From: Pseudofrankia asymbiotica | Lineage (GTDB): Bacteria; Actinomycetota; Actinomycetes; Frankiales; Frankiaceae | Direction: 5' to 3' | NCBI RefSeq assembly: GCF_001983105.1 | Contig: NZ_MOMC01000075.1 | Coordinates: 36,808 to 47,104, forward strand | Length of the DNA stretch: 10,297 nucleotides | Shown: one piece after another, positions 1 through 5,598 of the stretch | How positions within the stretch are numbered: the first letter of the stretch is position 1 | How the letters are laid out: every line of letters begins with the position of its first letter | Made by a program: the position numbers and the translations under genes | Notes under the pieces: generated by a model | Told to the model about the DNA's origin: nothing | The model's input: only the letters and a program-made list of their open reading frames with translations | Databases searched by the model: none

Positions 1-750
1 GAACACGGGCGCGTTCTTGTCGTTGAGGCCGTAGCGGTTCAGCGTGTCCAGCAGCCGCTTCTCCAGCGCGAGCCCGGCCTTCTGGAAGTAGGTCGGGTGC
101 TTGGTCTCCGGGTAGACGCCGATCTGCCGGCCGAGCTCCGCCGACAGGCGCTTGCGCAGGTCGAGCACCTCGATCAGCGTCGGGATCTCGAAGCGGCCGT
201 TGTAGAGCGTGTTGTGCTGGCGGACGTCCGGGATCCGCTCCTTGGCGCGCAGCGTCTTGAGCTCGGCGAGCGTGAAGTCCTCGGTGAACCAGCCGGTCAG
301 GGAAACACCGTCGAGCGTCTTCGTCACCCTGCGGGCGGCGAACTCGGGATGGTCGGCGACGTTGGTCGTGCCGCCGATCTCGGGCTCGTGCCGGCAGACC
401 AGGTGGCCGTCCTTCGTGACGACGAGGTCCGGCTCGACGAAGTCGGCGCCCAGCCGGGCGGCGAGCTCGTAGGAGGCCAGGGTGTGCTCCGGCCGGTATC
501 CGGACGCGCCGCGGTGCCCGATCACCAGGGTCGTGGGCCGCTGCGGCTTGCCCTGCCCGCCACCCGAGCCCGCCCCGGTGACCGAGGCGGCGGAGGTCGC
601 CGAGGCGGCCGAGGCGGAGGCGGCGACGAGGACGGGCGCGGCGGCCATGCCCGCGATAACGCCGCGGCGGCCGATCGCGCGCCGGCCCCCGGCTGGCCGG
701 TCCTGAGCGGTCAGATCCTCGGCGGGGAGGTCTTCCGTACGACGATCCAC
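1..750 (-). CDS. Glycerophosphodiester phosphodiesterase, Tat-exported (3' end beyond window)
   Basis: Hydrolyses glycerophosphodiesters to glycerol-3-phosphate plus an alcohol, a phospholipid-scavenging role outside the cytoplasm. The 250 visible codons start at GTG (748-750), preceded by GGAG five bases upstream. The N-terminus carries a twin-arginine type signal: a polar stretch, then [18 protein letters not shown] around residues 27-44, followed by a Ser/Ala/Gly-rich linker. The mature domain opens with the family signature [15 protein letters not shown], catalytic His79, and goes on with [21 protein letters not shown], which holds the metal-binding Glu/Asp and the second His. In the GlpQ-like branch this position often reads HE rather than HD, as here. 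Further in are EIPTLIEVL and YPETKHP, also typical. The gene runs off the left edge, so the C-terminal part of the TIM barrel is missing. It stands alone and reads away from its right-hand neighbours. The family call is secure; the exact substrate is not known. Confidence 0.93.
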   Translation of the reverse strand, partial: MDRRTEDLPAEDLTAQDRPAGGRRAIGRRGVIAGMAAAPVLVAASASAASATSAASVTGAGSGGGQGKPQRPTTLVIGHRGASGYRPEHTLASYELAARLGADFVEPDLVVTKDGHLVCRHEPEIGGTTNVADHPEFAARRVTKTLDGVSLTGWFTEDFTLAELKTLRAKERIPDVRQHNTLYNGRFEIPTLIEVLDLRKRLSAELGRQIGVYPETKHPTYFQKAGLALEKRLLDTLNRYGLNDKNAPVF

Positions 751-977
751 AGGTTCTCCAGCGCGGCGACGTCGGCCATCGACGCCGGCGCGCCGCACAA
801 GCCAAGCAATGACGAAGGACGCCAACACTGCGCGCGTCTGGCCCGCGTCCGTCGAGTAATCGTCCACGGCATGAACCGGGCCACCTCCTGGTCCCGGACG
901 CGGGGCGCAAACGTGTCTGGGAGTTCACCTGACCGCGGCAACCCAGAAGCCGCCGCGAGGAACCGGCGCTGGCGCCA

Positions 978-1010
978 CCCCACCCCGCCACCCCACCACC
1001 CCGCCACCCC
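978..1010 (-). other. G-quadruplex-type tract (five GGGG runs)
   Basis: Read on the minus strand this is five runs of exactly four G (plus-strand CCCC at 978-981, 983-986, 991-994, 999-1002 and 1007-1010), with loops of 1, 4, 4 and 4 bases built from TGGC/TGGT units. This satisfies the standard intramolecular quadruplex pattern. It lies about 230 bp upstream of the phosphodiesterase start, on the strand that matches that gene's non-template strand. Folding and function are inference. Confidence 0.6.
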
Positions 1011-1026
1011 GCCTTGATCAGCAGCG

Positions 1027-1077
1027 ACGTGTTGTCGGCGTCGCGATCTCGCCGCGATCGCGACGCCGACAACACGT
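1027..1077. terminator. Perfect 22-bp stem-loop, likely terminator of the tautomerase gene
   Basis: Arms 1027-1048 and 1056-1077 are exact reverse complements (22 bp, starting ACGTGTTGTCGGCG) around a 7-base loop. It begins 22 bases past the tautomerase stop codon in that gene's direction of transcription. There is no T-tract, which is common in high-GC actinobacteria. The arm length and perfection are greater than termination needs, so a protein-binding or RNA-processing site is an alternative. Confidence 0.6.
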
Positions 1078-1099
1078 GCGCGGTGATCTCCTGGGCGGC

Positions 1100-1537
1100 C
1101 TAGGAGGCGCCGGCGAGCCGCGCGGCCTGGCCGACCGCGGCGACGAGGGCCTCACCGGTGTACGCGACGCCGCCGATACCCCAGCCACCGTCGGGCGCGT
1201 TGAGGATGTTGACCCAGGTGTCGTCACGGCCGTGGCCGTCCACCGTAAGGGCATCGACGAGGTCGGTCGCCGCGGCGATGAACGCGGCTCGGCTGGCGGG
1301 GTCGGGCAGGCCGATGTTCGGCAGCTTGAGCTCCACCATCACGATGCGGCGGTTGACGCCGCCGGCATAGATGTCCGAGGGGTCCAGAACCTGGATGGTG
1401 CCGCCGACGATGCCGGTGAAGAACGGGTTGCCGGTCGCGCCGCTGGCCGCGATCAGGGCCTCGGTCAGCAGCGGGAGGATCTCGCGCTCGCCGGTCTCGG
1501 TGAGTTCGCCGCGCGGGGCGGTGACGGTGATGGGCAC
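1100..1537 (-). CDS. Tautomerase-family (4-oxalocrotonate tautomerase / MIF-like) protein
   Basis: A likely keto-enol tautomerase or dehalogenase-like enzyme of the superfamily that uses an N-terminal proline as catalytic base. I chose the GTG at 1535-1537 because it gives Met-Pro-Ile-Thr-Val, putting Pro directly after the initiator as this superfamily requires, with GGAG six bases upstream. The longer reading from GTG 1582 would bury that proline at residue 17 and place the start inside the operator palindrome. The 145-aa product looks like two fused beta-alpha-beta units. Unit 1 runs from PITVTAPRGELT to a loop ending YAGG (about residues 2-58). Unit 2 runs from RIVMVELKLP to VNILNAPDGGWGIGG (about 60-130). 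This resembles the MIF/CHMI-size trimeric members rather than the 62-aa 4-OT type. It is divergent from the TetR gene and shares its control region. Substrate unknown. Confidence 0.78.
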   Translation of the reverse strand: MPITVTAPRGELTETGEREILPLLTEALIAASGATGNPFFTGIVGGTIQVLDPSDIYAGGVNRRIVMVELKLPNIGLPDPASRAAFIAAATDLVDALTVDGHGRDDTWVNILNAPDGGWGIGGVAYTGEALVAAVGQAARLAGAS

Positions 1538-1552
1538 GGAGGGCTCCACTTC

Positions 1553-1580
1553 GGTCGCTAGTACGTACGTACTAGCGACC
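1553..1580. promoter_or_regulatory. 28-bp perfect palindromic operator in a divergent promoter region
   Basis: Bases 1553-1580 read identically on both strands (core CTAGTACGTACGTACTAG, flanks GGTCG/CGACC). The site sits between the tautomerase gene (minus) and the TetR gene (plus). A further copy of ACGTACTAG follows at 1598-1606, beside the palindrome's own copy at 1567-1575. Length, symmetry and position next to a divergently read TetR gene are those of an autoregulatory TetR operator. That this regulator binds it is inference. Confidence 0.85.
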
Positions 1581-1589
1581 ACCCTCTAC

Positions 1590-1595
1590 TAGGAT
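1590..1595 (+). promoter_or_regulatory. Candidate -10 box (TAGGAT) of the TetR gene
   Basis: TAGGAT fits the actinobacterial TANNNT pattern 34 bases before the TetR start. The matching -35 position falls inside the 28-bp palindrome (about 1566-1572), so a bound repressor would block polymerase. No good -35 hexamer is visible, so this is tentative. Confidence 0.35.
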
Positions 1596-1628
1596 GGACG
1601 TACTAGTCAAGGCATCCGGAGGTGCGTT

Positions 1629-2207
1629 GTGGCCGACACCCGTGGCCGGATGATCGACGCGACAGTCCAGGCGCTCCAGCGGCGCGGCGTGGCCGGGATG
1701 TCGTTCACCGACGTTCTGCGCGACAGCGGCGCGGCCCGCGGCGCGATCTACCACCACTTTCCCGGCGGCAAGGCGCAGCTCGTCGCCGAGGCCGCCACGC
1801 GCAACGGAGAGGATGTACGCACCAGCCTCGCGGCCCTGCCCGCCGACGACCCGCTCGCCGTGGTCGCGGCCTTCCTCGACGCCGTCCGGCCCGTGCTGGC
1901 CGCCTCGACGACGGGTGGCGGCTGCGCGATCGCGGCGATCACCGTCACGGCCGGCGAGGACGGCGGCGGCGACACCGACCTCCAGCGCACCGCCGCCACC
2001 ATCTTCGCGTCATGGACCCAGACGCTGGCCGAGCGCCTGGCGTCGGCCGGGCTCCAGCCCGACGAGGCCACCGGCCTCGCCACCGCCCTCCTCATGCTTC
2101 TCGAGGGTGCCCACATCCTGTGCCGCGCCACCGGCACCCTCGAGCCCTTCGAGCGGGCCGCGCGCACCGCGACCGCGCTCGCCCGCGCCCGCTACGAGAA
2201 CCGCTGA
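1629..2207 (+). CDS. TetR-family regulator, LmrA/YxaF type
   Basis: A 192-aa DNA-binding repressor. The N-terminal helix-turn-helix spans about residues 25-45: SFTDVLRDSGAARGAIYHHF, ending in the family's hallmark Y-H-H-F, followed by PGGKAQLV. The C-terminal ligand and dimer domain contains GGGCAIAAITV (about 98-108) and LLMLLEGAHILCRA near residues 154-167, which is the arrangement of the LmrA/YxaF subgroup. The GTG start at 1629 has the excellent ribosome site GGAGG at 1618-1622, six bases upstream. The gene reads away from the tautomerase and is separated from it by the 28-bp palindrome, so it probably represses both itself and the tautomerase and releases them on binding a small ligand. 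The ligand cannot be told from sequence. It converges on the solute-binding protein gene across a 44-bp gap containing a hairpin. Confidence 0.92.
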   Translation: MADTRGRMIDATVQALQRRGVAGMSFTDVLRDSGAARGAIYHHFPGGKAQLVAEAATRNGEDVRTSLAALPADDPLAVVAAFLDAVRPVLAASTTGGGCAIAAITVTAGEDGGGDTDLQRTAATIFASWTQTLAERLASAGLQPDEATGLATALLMLLEGAHILCRATGTLEPFERAARTATALARARYENR

Positions 2208-2221
2208 CGCGACGCGCCGCC

Positions 2222-2239
2222 CGCCCGGCCGGCCGGGCG
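2222..2239. terminator. 18-bp GC palindrome between convergent genes
   Basis: CGCCCGGCCGGCCGGGCG is a perfect palindrome in the 44-bp gap where the TetR gene (plus) and the solute-binding protein gene (minus) converge. It could act as a two-way terminator or cruciform. There is no T-tract. Its inner 16 bases recur exactly at 7533-7548. Confidence 0.45.
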
Positions 2240-2251
2240 AGCCGCGACCGC

Positions 2252-3298
2252 TCAGCGCACCTCGACGGACTCGCCGCCCGACCAGCGGCGCAGGACCAGG
2301 TAGCGGCCGTGGAGGGCGCCGCGGTCGTGGTGGCCGAAGGAGAGCAGGGTGCCGTCGTGGCCCTCGGCGGCCGGGAGCCACTTGATCTGCTCCAGGCCCT
2401 CGCGGATGCCGGCGCGGGTCAGCTCGGGGGCGCGGGCGATGCCCTCGATGACGAGCCGGCCGAGGTCGCGGCCCTTGGCGACGGCCGCCGAGCGCTCGGG
2501 CGGGACGGCGAGGCGGCGGCGCAGCGCGGTGAGCGTCGCGTTGTCGTCGGAGTACATGTCGATGTACGTCCAGCCGTCGATCGCCTCGCCGACGCCGGGC
2601 TGGCGGCCGAACATGCCGGCCGCGTTCATCACCCGCGGGCCGCCCCAGCCGGCCTCGGCCGCGGCACGGCCCACCGCAGCCGCCGTCCGTCCCAGCCCCA
2701 GGTAGACGAGCGCGTCGACGCTGGAGCCCAGGACCTGGCCGACCTGGGCCGTGACGTCCTCGGCGAGCGGCGGGAGCGCCGCGGTCGCCGCGACGGCGAG
2801 GCCGAGCAGGTCCGCCTCCGCGGACAGGAACCGCAGGTAGCGCCGCCCGATCGGTGACCGGTCGTACACGACACCGAGGTGACGGACGCCGAGCGCGGCC
2901 AGGTGCTGGGCGAGCACCACTCCCTCGTCCTCGTGCGAGCCGACCTGGAGGTGGAACATCCACTCGCCGCGGGCCCGCTCCGTCCCGGCCCAGTTGATCG
3001 CCGGAACCCGGTGACGCTCGGCCAGCGGGGCCGCGACCAGCGCGTTGTCGCCGATCGCCGGCCCGACGACCAGCAGGACCCCGTCGTCGGCGAGCCGCGC
3101 GAAGGCCCGTTCGACGGCCGCCGCCGTCCCGGTCGGCAGGCCCAGGCCATAGGCGGGCACGAGCTCGACGTCCCGGTCGAGCCGGCCGTCGGCGACCGCC
3201 TCGTCGGCGACAAGCCGCAGCCAGTGCGTGACGTCCGTCGGGCTCGGCGGCGCGTCCGCCAGATCGTCCAGCACCCCAACCCGCACCGGCGCCGCCAT
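2252..3298 (-). CDS. Leucine-binding-type (type I periplasmic-binding fold) protein without signal peptide
   Basis: A protein of the branched-chain amino acid ABC transporter substrate-binding family (Peripla_BP_6 / AmiC-like fold), about 348 aa. The domain opens immediately with VRVGVLDDLAD (residues 5-15). Family hallmarks follow: LLVVGPAIGDNALVAAPLAERHRVPAINWAG, the FHLQVGSHEDEGVVLAQHL stretch, and VVYDRSPIGRRYL for the second lobe. The ATG at 3298 is preferred because it leaves only four residues before the fold; ATG 3310 and GTG 3322 are in-frame alternatives. None of the three adds a hydrophobic signal or lipobox cysteine, so the protein should be cytoplasmic. No permease or ATPase gene lies in the window. 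Soluble members such as AmiC act as ligand sensors rather than transport components. It converges on the TetR gene to its left. Ligand unknown; family call firm. Confidence 0.86.
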   Translation of the reverse strand: MAAPVRVGVLDDLADAPPSPTDVTHWLRLVADEAVADGRLDRDVELVPAYGLGLPTGTAAAVERAFARLADDGVLLVVGPAIGDNALVAAPLAERHRVPAINWAGTERARGEWMFHLQVGSHEDEGVVLAQHLAALGVRHLGVVYDRSPIGRRYLRFLSAEADLLGLAVAATAALPPLAEDVTAQVGQVLGSSVDALVYLGLGRTAAAVGRAAAEAGWGGPRVMNAAGMFGRQPGVGEAIDGWTYIDMYSDDNATLTALRRRLAVPPERSAAVAKGRDLGRLVIEGIARAPELTRAGIREGLEQIKWLPAAEGHDGTLLSFGHHDRGALHGRYLVLRRWSGGESVEVR

Positions 3299-3320
3299 CA
3301 CCCACCCCATTCCGAATGCC

Positions 3321-3346
3321 ACAAAAAGTACATACTCACTTACCTG
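3321..3346 (-). promoter_or_regulatory. AT-rich promoter-like segment upstream of the solute-binding protein
   Basis: This is the only AT-rich patch upstream of the 3298 start. It holds the imperfect palindrome AGTACATACT (3327-3336, 8 of 10 bases symmetric) and, on the minus strand, TACTTT as a TANNNT -10 candidate. I find no matching -35 at a normal distance. The AGTAC/TACT half-sites resemble those in the 28-bp operator near 1566, but the match is short. Confidence 0.3.
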
Positions 3347-3388
3347 TCAGCCGGCGTGATCGTCAGCGCGCCCCGAGGAGCGACGGGG

Positions 3389-3436
3389 CGGGCGTCTGTG
3401 GGCCGGCGGGCCGGCGGGCCGGCCCACAGACGCCCG
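3389..3436. terminator. 19-bp stem-loop after the alpha/beta hydrolase gene
   Basis: Arms 3389-3407 and 3418-3436 pair perfectly over 19 bp (CGGGCGTCTGTGGGCCGGC and its complement) around a 10-base loop. It starts eight bases beyond the hydrolase stop codon, as a factor-independent terminator would, and separates that gene from the solute-binding gene read in the same direction. The loop region is three tandem copies of GGGCCGGC (3400-3423). Confidence 0.75.
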
Positions 3437-3444
3437 GAGGCCTC

Positions 3445-4314
3445 TTAGGCGGACGCCTCGCCCCACCACTCGAGCAGCGGCGGGGCGAGCAGCGGCCAGC
3501 GGGCGAACAGGCCCTCCTTGACCGCCTCGGGGGTGTGGCGCTCGGCCCACTCGGTGTCGCCCCACGGGGGCTCGCGCAGCACGGCGTTCGGCAGCGCCGC
3601 GGCGATCTTCTCGGACGTCTCGCGGCGGTGGTGGATGTCGCTCTCGCCGCTGCGGAGCACCAGCGTGGGCAGGTCGAGCCTGGCGGCCTCCGCGTCCGAC
3701 AGGCCGGGGACCAGCGCCTTGTCGTCAGGGCAGTAGACCGCCATCCAACGCTCCAGGGTGGCCATGAACGTCTGCCGGTCCTGGTCGAGGATGCGCTGGC
3801 GGTTGGCCGGGTTGCCCTCGATGACCTCGGCCCACTCGGGCAGCGCGGCGACCGCCTCCATGCCACCGTTCCACGCCGCGACGAACGAACCGGAGCAGTA
3901 GTGCACGCCGAGGCTCATCAGCCCGTAGACACCGCCGCTGATCCACCAGATCGCGAGCCCCGCGGCGAGGTCACGGTGACGGGCCGCGGTCAGCATCGAG
4001 ACCCGGGAACCGCCGGAACCGCCGGCGATGATCGTCGGCCCGAGCCCGAGCTGACGGATCAGCCCACCCAGGACGTCGGCCTGCATCTGCGACTCGGATT
4101 CACCGGTAAAACAAACATCCGAGGCGCCGGTGTTGGGACGGTCCCAGATCAGAGCCCGCCCGCCGGTCCCCTCGGCGAGTGCCGCGGCCAGCTCACGGAT
4201 ACCGGGCGTGTCCTTGCTGTAACGACCACCGGGCGTGACCGCCCATGCCTGACCGTCGCCCGAGCCGACGATCTCATAGGAGATCGATAAACCGTCTACG
4301 GTTGCATATGCCAT
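3445..4314 (-). CDS. Alpha/beta-fold hydrolase
   Basis: A 289-aa serine hydrolase, cytosolic (no signal or membrane segment). The nucleophile elbow is GGSGGSR with Ser100, matching G-x-S-x-G. An oxyanion-region loop reads TPGGRYSKD (27-35). The DRPNTGAS motif (58-65) is the family's D-R-x-x-x-G-x-S loop. Asp226 in LRSGESDIHH is the likely acid, and His260 in WAERHTPEAV the likely base. The family includes esterases, lactonases, haloperoxidase-like enzymes and C-C bond hydrolases of aromatic breakdown; sequence alone does not decide among them. The ATG at 4314 has no ribosome site, but a TAGATT -10 box sits exactly six bases upstream, so a leaderless mRNA starting at the A of ATG is likely. 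It diverges from the amidohydrolase 24 bp away, which suggests shared control and perhaps a shared pathway. The first codons are noticeably less GC-rich than the rest. Confidence 0.9.
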   Translation of the reverse strand: MAYATVDGLSISYEIVGSGDGQAWAVTPGGRYSKDTPGIRELAAALAEGTGGRALIWDRPNTGASDVCFTGESESQMQADVLGGLIRQLGLGPTIIAGGSGGSRVSMLTAARHRDLAAGLAIWWISGGVYGLMSLGVHYCSGSFVAAWNGGMEAVAALPEWAEVIEGNPANRQRILDQDRQTFMATLERWMAVYCPDDKALVPGLSDAEAARLDLPTLVLRSGESDIHHRRETSEKIAAALPNAVLREPPWGDTEWAERHTPEAVKEGLFARWPLLAPPLLEWWGEASA

Positions 4315-4345
4315 AGAGAGAATCTAACATTGATGTCTATGTCAA
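4302..4345. promoter_or_regulatory. Overlapping divergent promoters, probably leaderless
   Basis: On the plus strand, TTGCAT (4302-4307) and TAACAT (4325-4330) are 17 bases apart, with eight bases from TAACAT to the ATG at 4339. Its -35 lies inside the first codons of the alpha/beta hydrolase. On the minus strand, TAGATT (4326-4321) ends exactly six bases before the hydrolase ATG. A TTGACA (4345-4340) lies inside the amidohydrolase's first codons, but 13 bases from TAGATT, which is short. The two -10 boxes overlap, so the promoters should compete. CATAGA (4312-4317) and TCTATG (4336-4341) form a matching inverted pair around them. Confidence 0.6.
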
Positions 4346-5502
4346 AGGACGGCTTATTTATCGTTGACGCCGACTCCCACTGGTCCGAACGAGCCGATCT
4401 TTTCACCAGCCGCGCGCCCGCCGCCTACAAGGACCGGGTACCCCAACCACGCGACGTGAACGGCGTGCCGACCTGGGTCATGGACGGTCACGCCATGGGT
4501 CGGTTCAGCCCAGGCGGCGTCGTCGCCCGCGACGGCTCCAAGGAGGAGGCCGACAAGGCCCTCCACCACTGGACGTTCGACCAGATCCACCTGGGCGCGC
4601 ACGACCCGAAGGTCCGCATCGGCGTCCTGGACGATCTCGGCATCGACGCACAGATCATCTTCCCCAGCACCATCGGCCTCGGCGGCCAGGACCTGGGGTC
4701 GGTCGACGACGCCGCGCTCACCAGGCTGACCATCCAGATCTACAACGACGAGATGGCCGAGATCCAGGAGCAGTCCGGCAACCGGCTGCTCCCGCTCCCC
4801 CTGATGCCGGCCTGGGACATCGACTTCTGCGTCAGCGAGGCGCGCCGGGTGGCCGCGCTCGGCGCCCGCGGCGTGAACATGACCTCCGACCCGCAGGACC
4901 TCGGCTCCCCCGACCTCGGCGACCCGGCCTGGGACCCCTTCTGGGAGGCCTGCACCGAGCTCCACCTGCCGGTGCACTTCCACATCGGCGCGAGCGTCAC
5001 CGGCATGACGTTCTACGGCAAGTACCCGTGGCCGTCACACGACGCCAACACCAAGCTCGCCATCGGCGGCACGCTGCTGTTCATCGGCAATGCCCGAGTG
5101 GTGACGAACCTGATCCTCTCCGGCATCTTCGACCGCCACCCCGGTTTGCAGACCGTGTCGGTGGAAAGCGGTGTCGGCTGGATTCCGTTCATTCTCGAGA
5201 CGCTCGACTACGAGATGAGCGAGAATGCGCCCCGCCAGCTGGCGGGGATGAAGAAGCTGCCGTCGGAGTACTTCAGGAGCAACATTTACGCGACGTTCTG
5301 GTTCGAGAAGAACCAGGGCAAGCTGGCGGCGCTCGTCGAGGCCGTCGGCGAGGACCGCATCCTGTTCGAGACCGACTTCCCACACCCGACCTGCCTCTAC
5401 CCCGCTCCGCTCGAGGCCGTCGAGGAGAAGCTGAACACGATCTCGCCCGAGGCGAAGGCCAAGATCCTCGGCGAGAACGCCCGCAAGCTCTACCGGCTCT
5501 GA
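4339..5502 (+). CDS. Amidohydrolase-2 family metalloenzyme (hydrolase or decarboxylase)
   Basis: A TIM-barrel metal enzyme of about 387 aa, of the family that includes ACMSD and gamma-resorcylate decarboxylase as well as true hydrolases. Numbering from ATG 4339: the N-terminal metal motif is VDADSHWSE (His14, with Asp10/Asp12 beside it). LPVHFHIGASV near 211-220 supplies the histidine ligands His213 and His215. The C-terminal ILFETDFPHPT around 341-351 supplies the active-site Asp346 and a following His. LYPAPLEAV and ENARKLYRL close the barrel in the usual way. TTG 4330 and ATG 4333 are possible starts. I prefer ATG 4339 because no ribosome site exists and TTGCAT-17-TAACAT points to transcription starting near it. 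It diverges from the alpha/beta hydrolase and converges on the thioesterase across a strong hairpin. In catabolic clusters this family typically handles ring-derived carboxylic acids, but the substrate here is unknown. Confidence 0.9.
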   Translation: MSKDGLFIVDADSHWSERADLFTSRAPAAYKDRVPQPRDVNGVPTWVMDGHAMGRFSPGGVVARDGSKEEADKALHHWTFDQIHLGAHDPKVRIGVLDDLGIDAQIIFPSTIGLGGQDLGSVDDAALTRLTIQIYNDEMAEIQEQSGNRLLPLPLMPAWDIDFCVSEARRVAALGARGVNMTSDPQDLGSPDLGDPAWDPFWEACTELHLPVHFHIGASVTGMTFYGKYPWPSHDANTKLAIGGTLLFIGNARVVTNLILSGIFDRHPGLQTVSVESGVGWIPFILETLDYEMSENAPRQLAGMKKLPSEYFRSNIYATFWFEKNQGKLAALVEAVGEDRILFETDFPHPTCLYPAPLEAVEEKLNTISPEAKAKILGENARKLYRL

Positions 5503-5554
5503 CCGGCGCGTCGCGCCGCTGCGCGCCGCGATAGGTGACAGGTCGGGAAGGCCG

Positions 5555-5590
5555 TCCGGTGCCGGGGTGGATGTATGCCCCGGCACCGGA
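5555..5590. terminator. 13-bp stem-loop between convergent genes
   Basis: Arms 5555-5567 (TCCGGTGCCGGGG) and 5578-5590 are exact reverse complements around the loop TGGATGTATG. It lies in the 96-bp gap where the amidohydrolase (plus) and the thioesterase (minus, stop at 5599) converge, so it is well placed to terminate both. Confidence 0.75.
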
Positions 5591-5598
5591 GTGTGCGT

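Larger units (their letters stand above)
751..1099. other. Gene-free interval between phosphodiesterase and tautomerase
   Basis: No credible gene is visible on either strand. Open frames here lack a ribosome site and give low-complexity Arg/Pro/Gly-rich translations. The stretch holds a C-rich tract (978-1010) and a perfect stem-loop (1027-1077), described separately. The part nearest 751 should contain the phosphodiesterase promoter, but I cannot point to convincing -35/-10 boxes. Confidence 0.6.

Noticed and set aside
860..960. Possible tRNA-like or RNA gene in the phosphodiesterase upstream region
   Set aside because: Several GC-rich inverted segments occur, but no cloverleaf with a T-loop GTTCRANNC and acceptor pairing could be assembled.
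97..1017. 306-codon open frame on the plus strand
   Set aside because: It is antisense to the phosphodiesterase, which has clear catalytic motifs and a ribosome site. The translation is Arg/Gly-rich without family features, a by-product of high GC.
1622..2857. 411-codon plus-strand frame across the TetR gene and beyond
   Set aside because: It overlaps the TetR gene in another frame and then runs antisense to the solute-binding gene. Composition is that of a frame shadow.
2010..3305. 431-codon minus-strand frame longer than the solute-binding gene
   Set aside because: Arg/Gly/Ala-rich translation with no motif. The frame giving VRVGVLDD and LLVVGPAIGDN is the real one.
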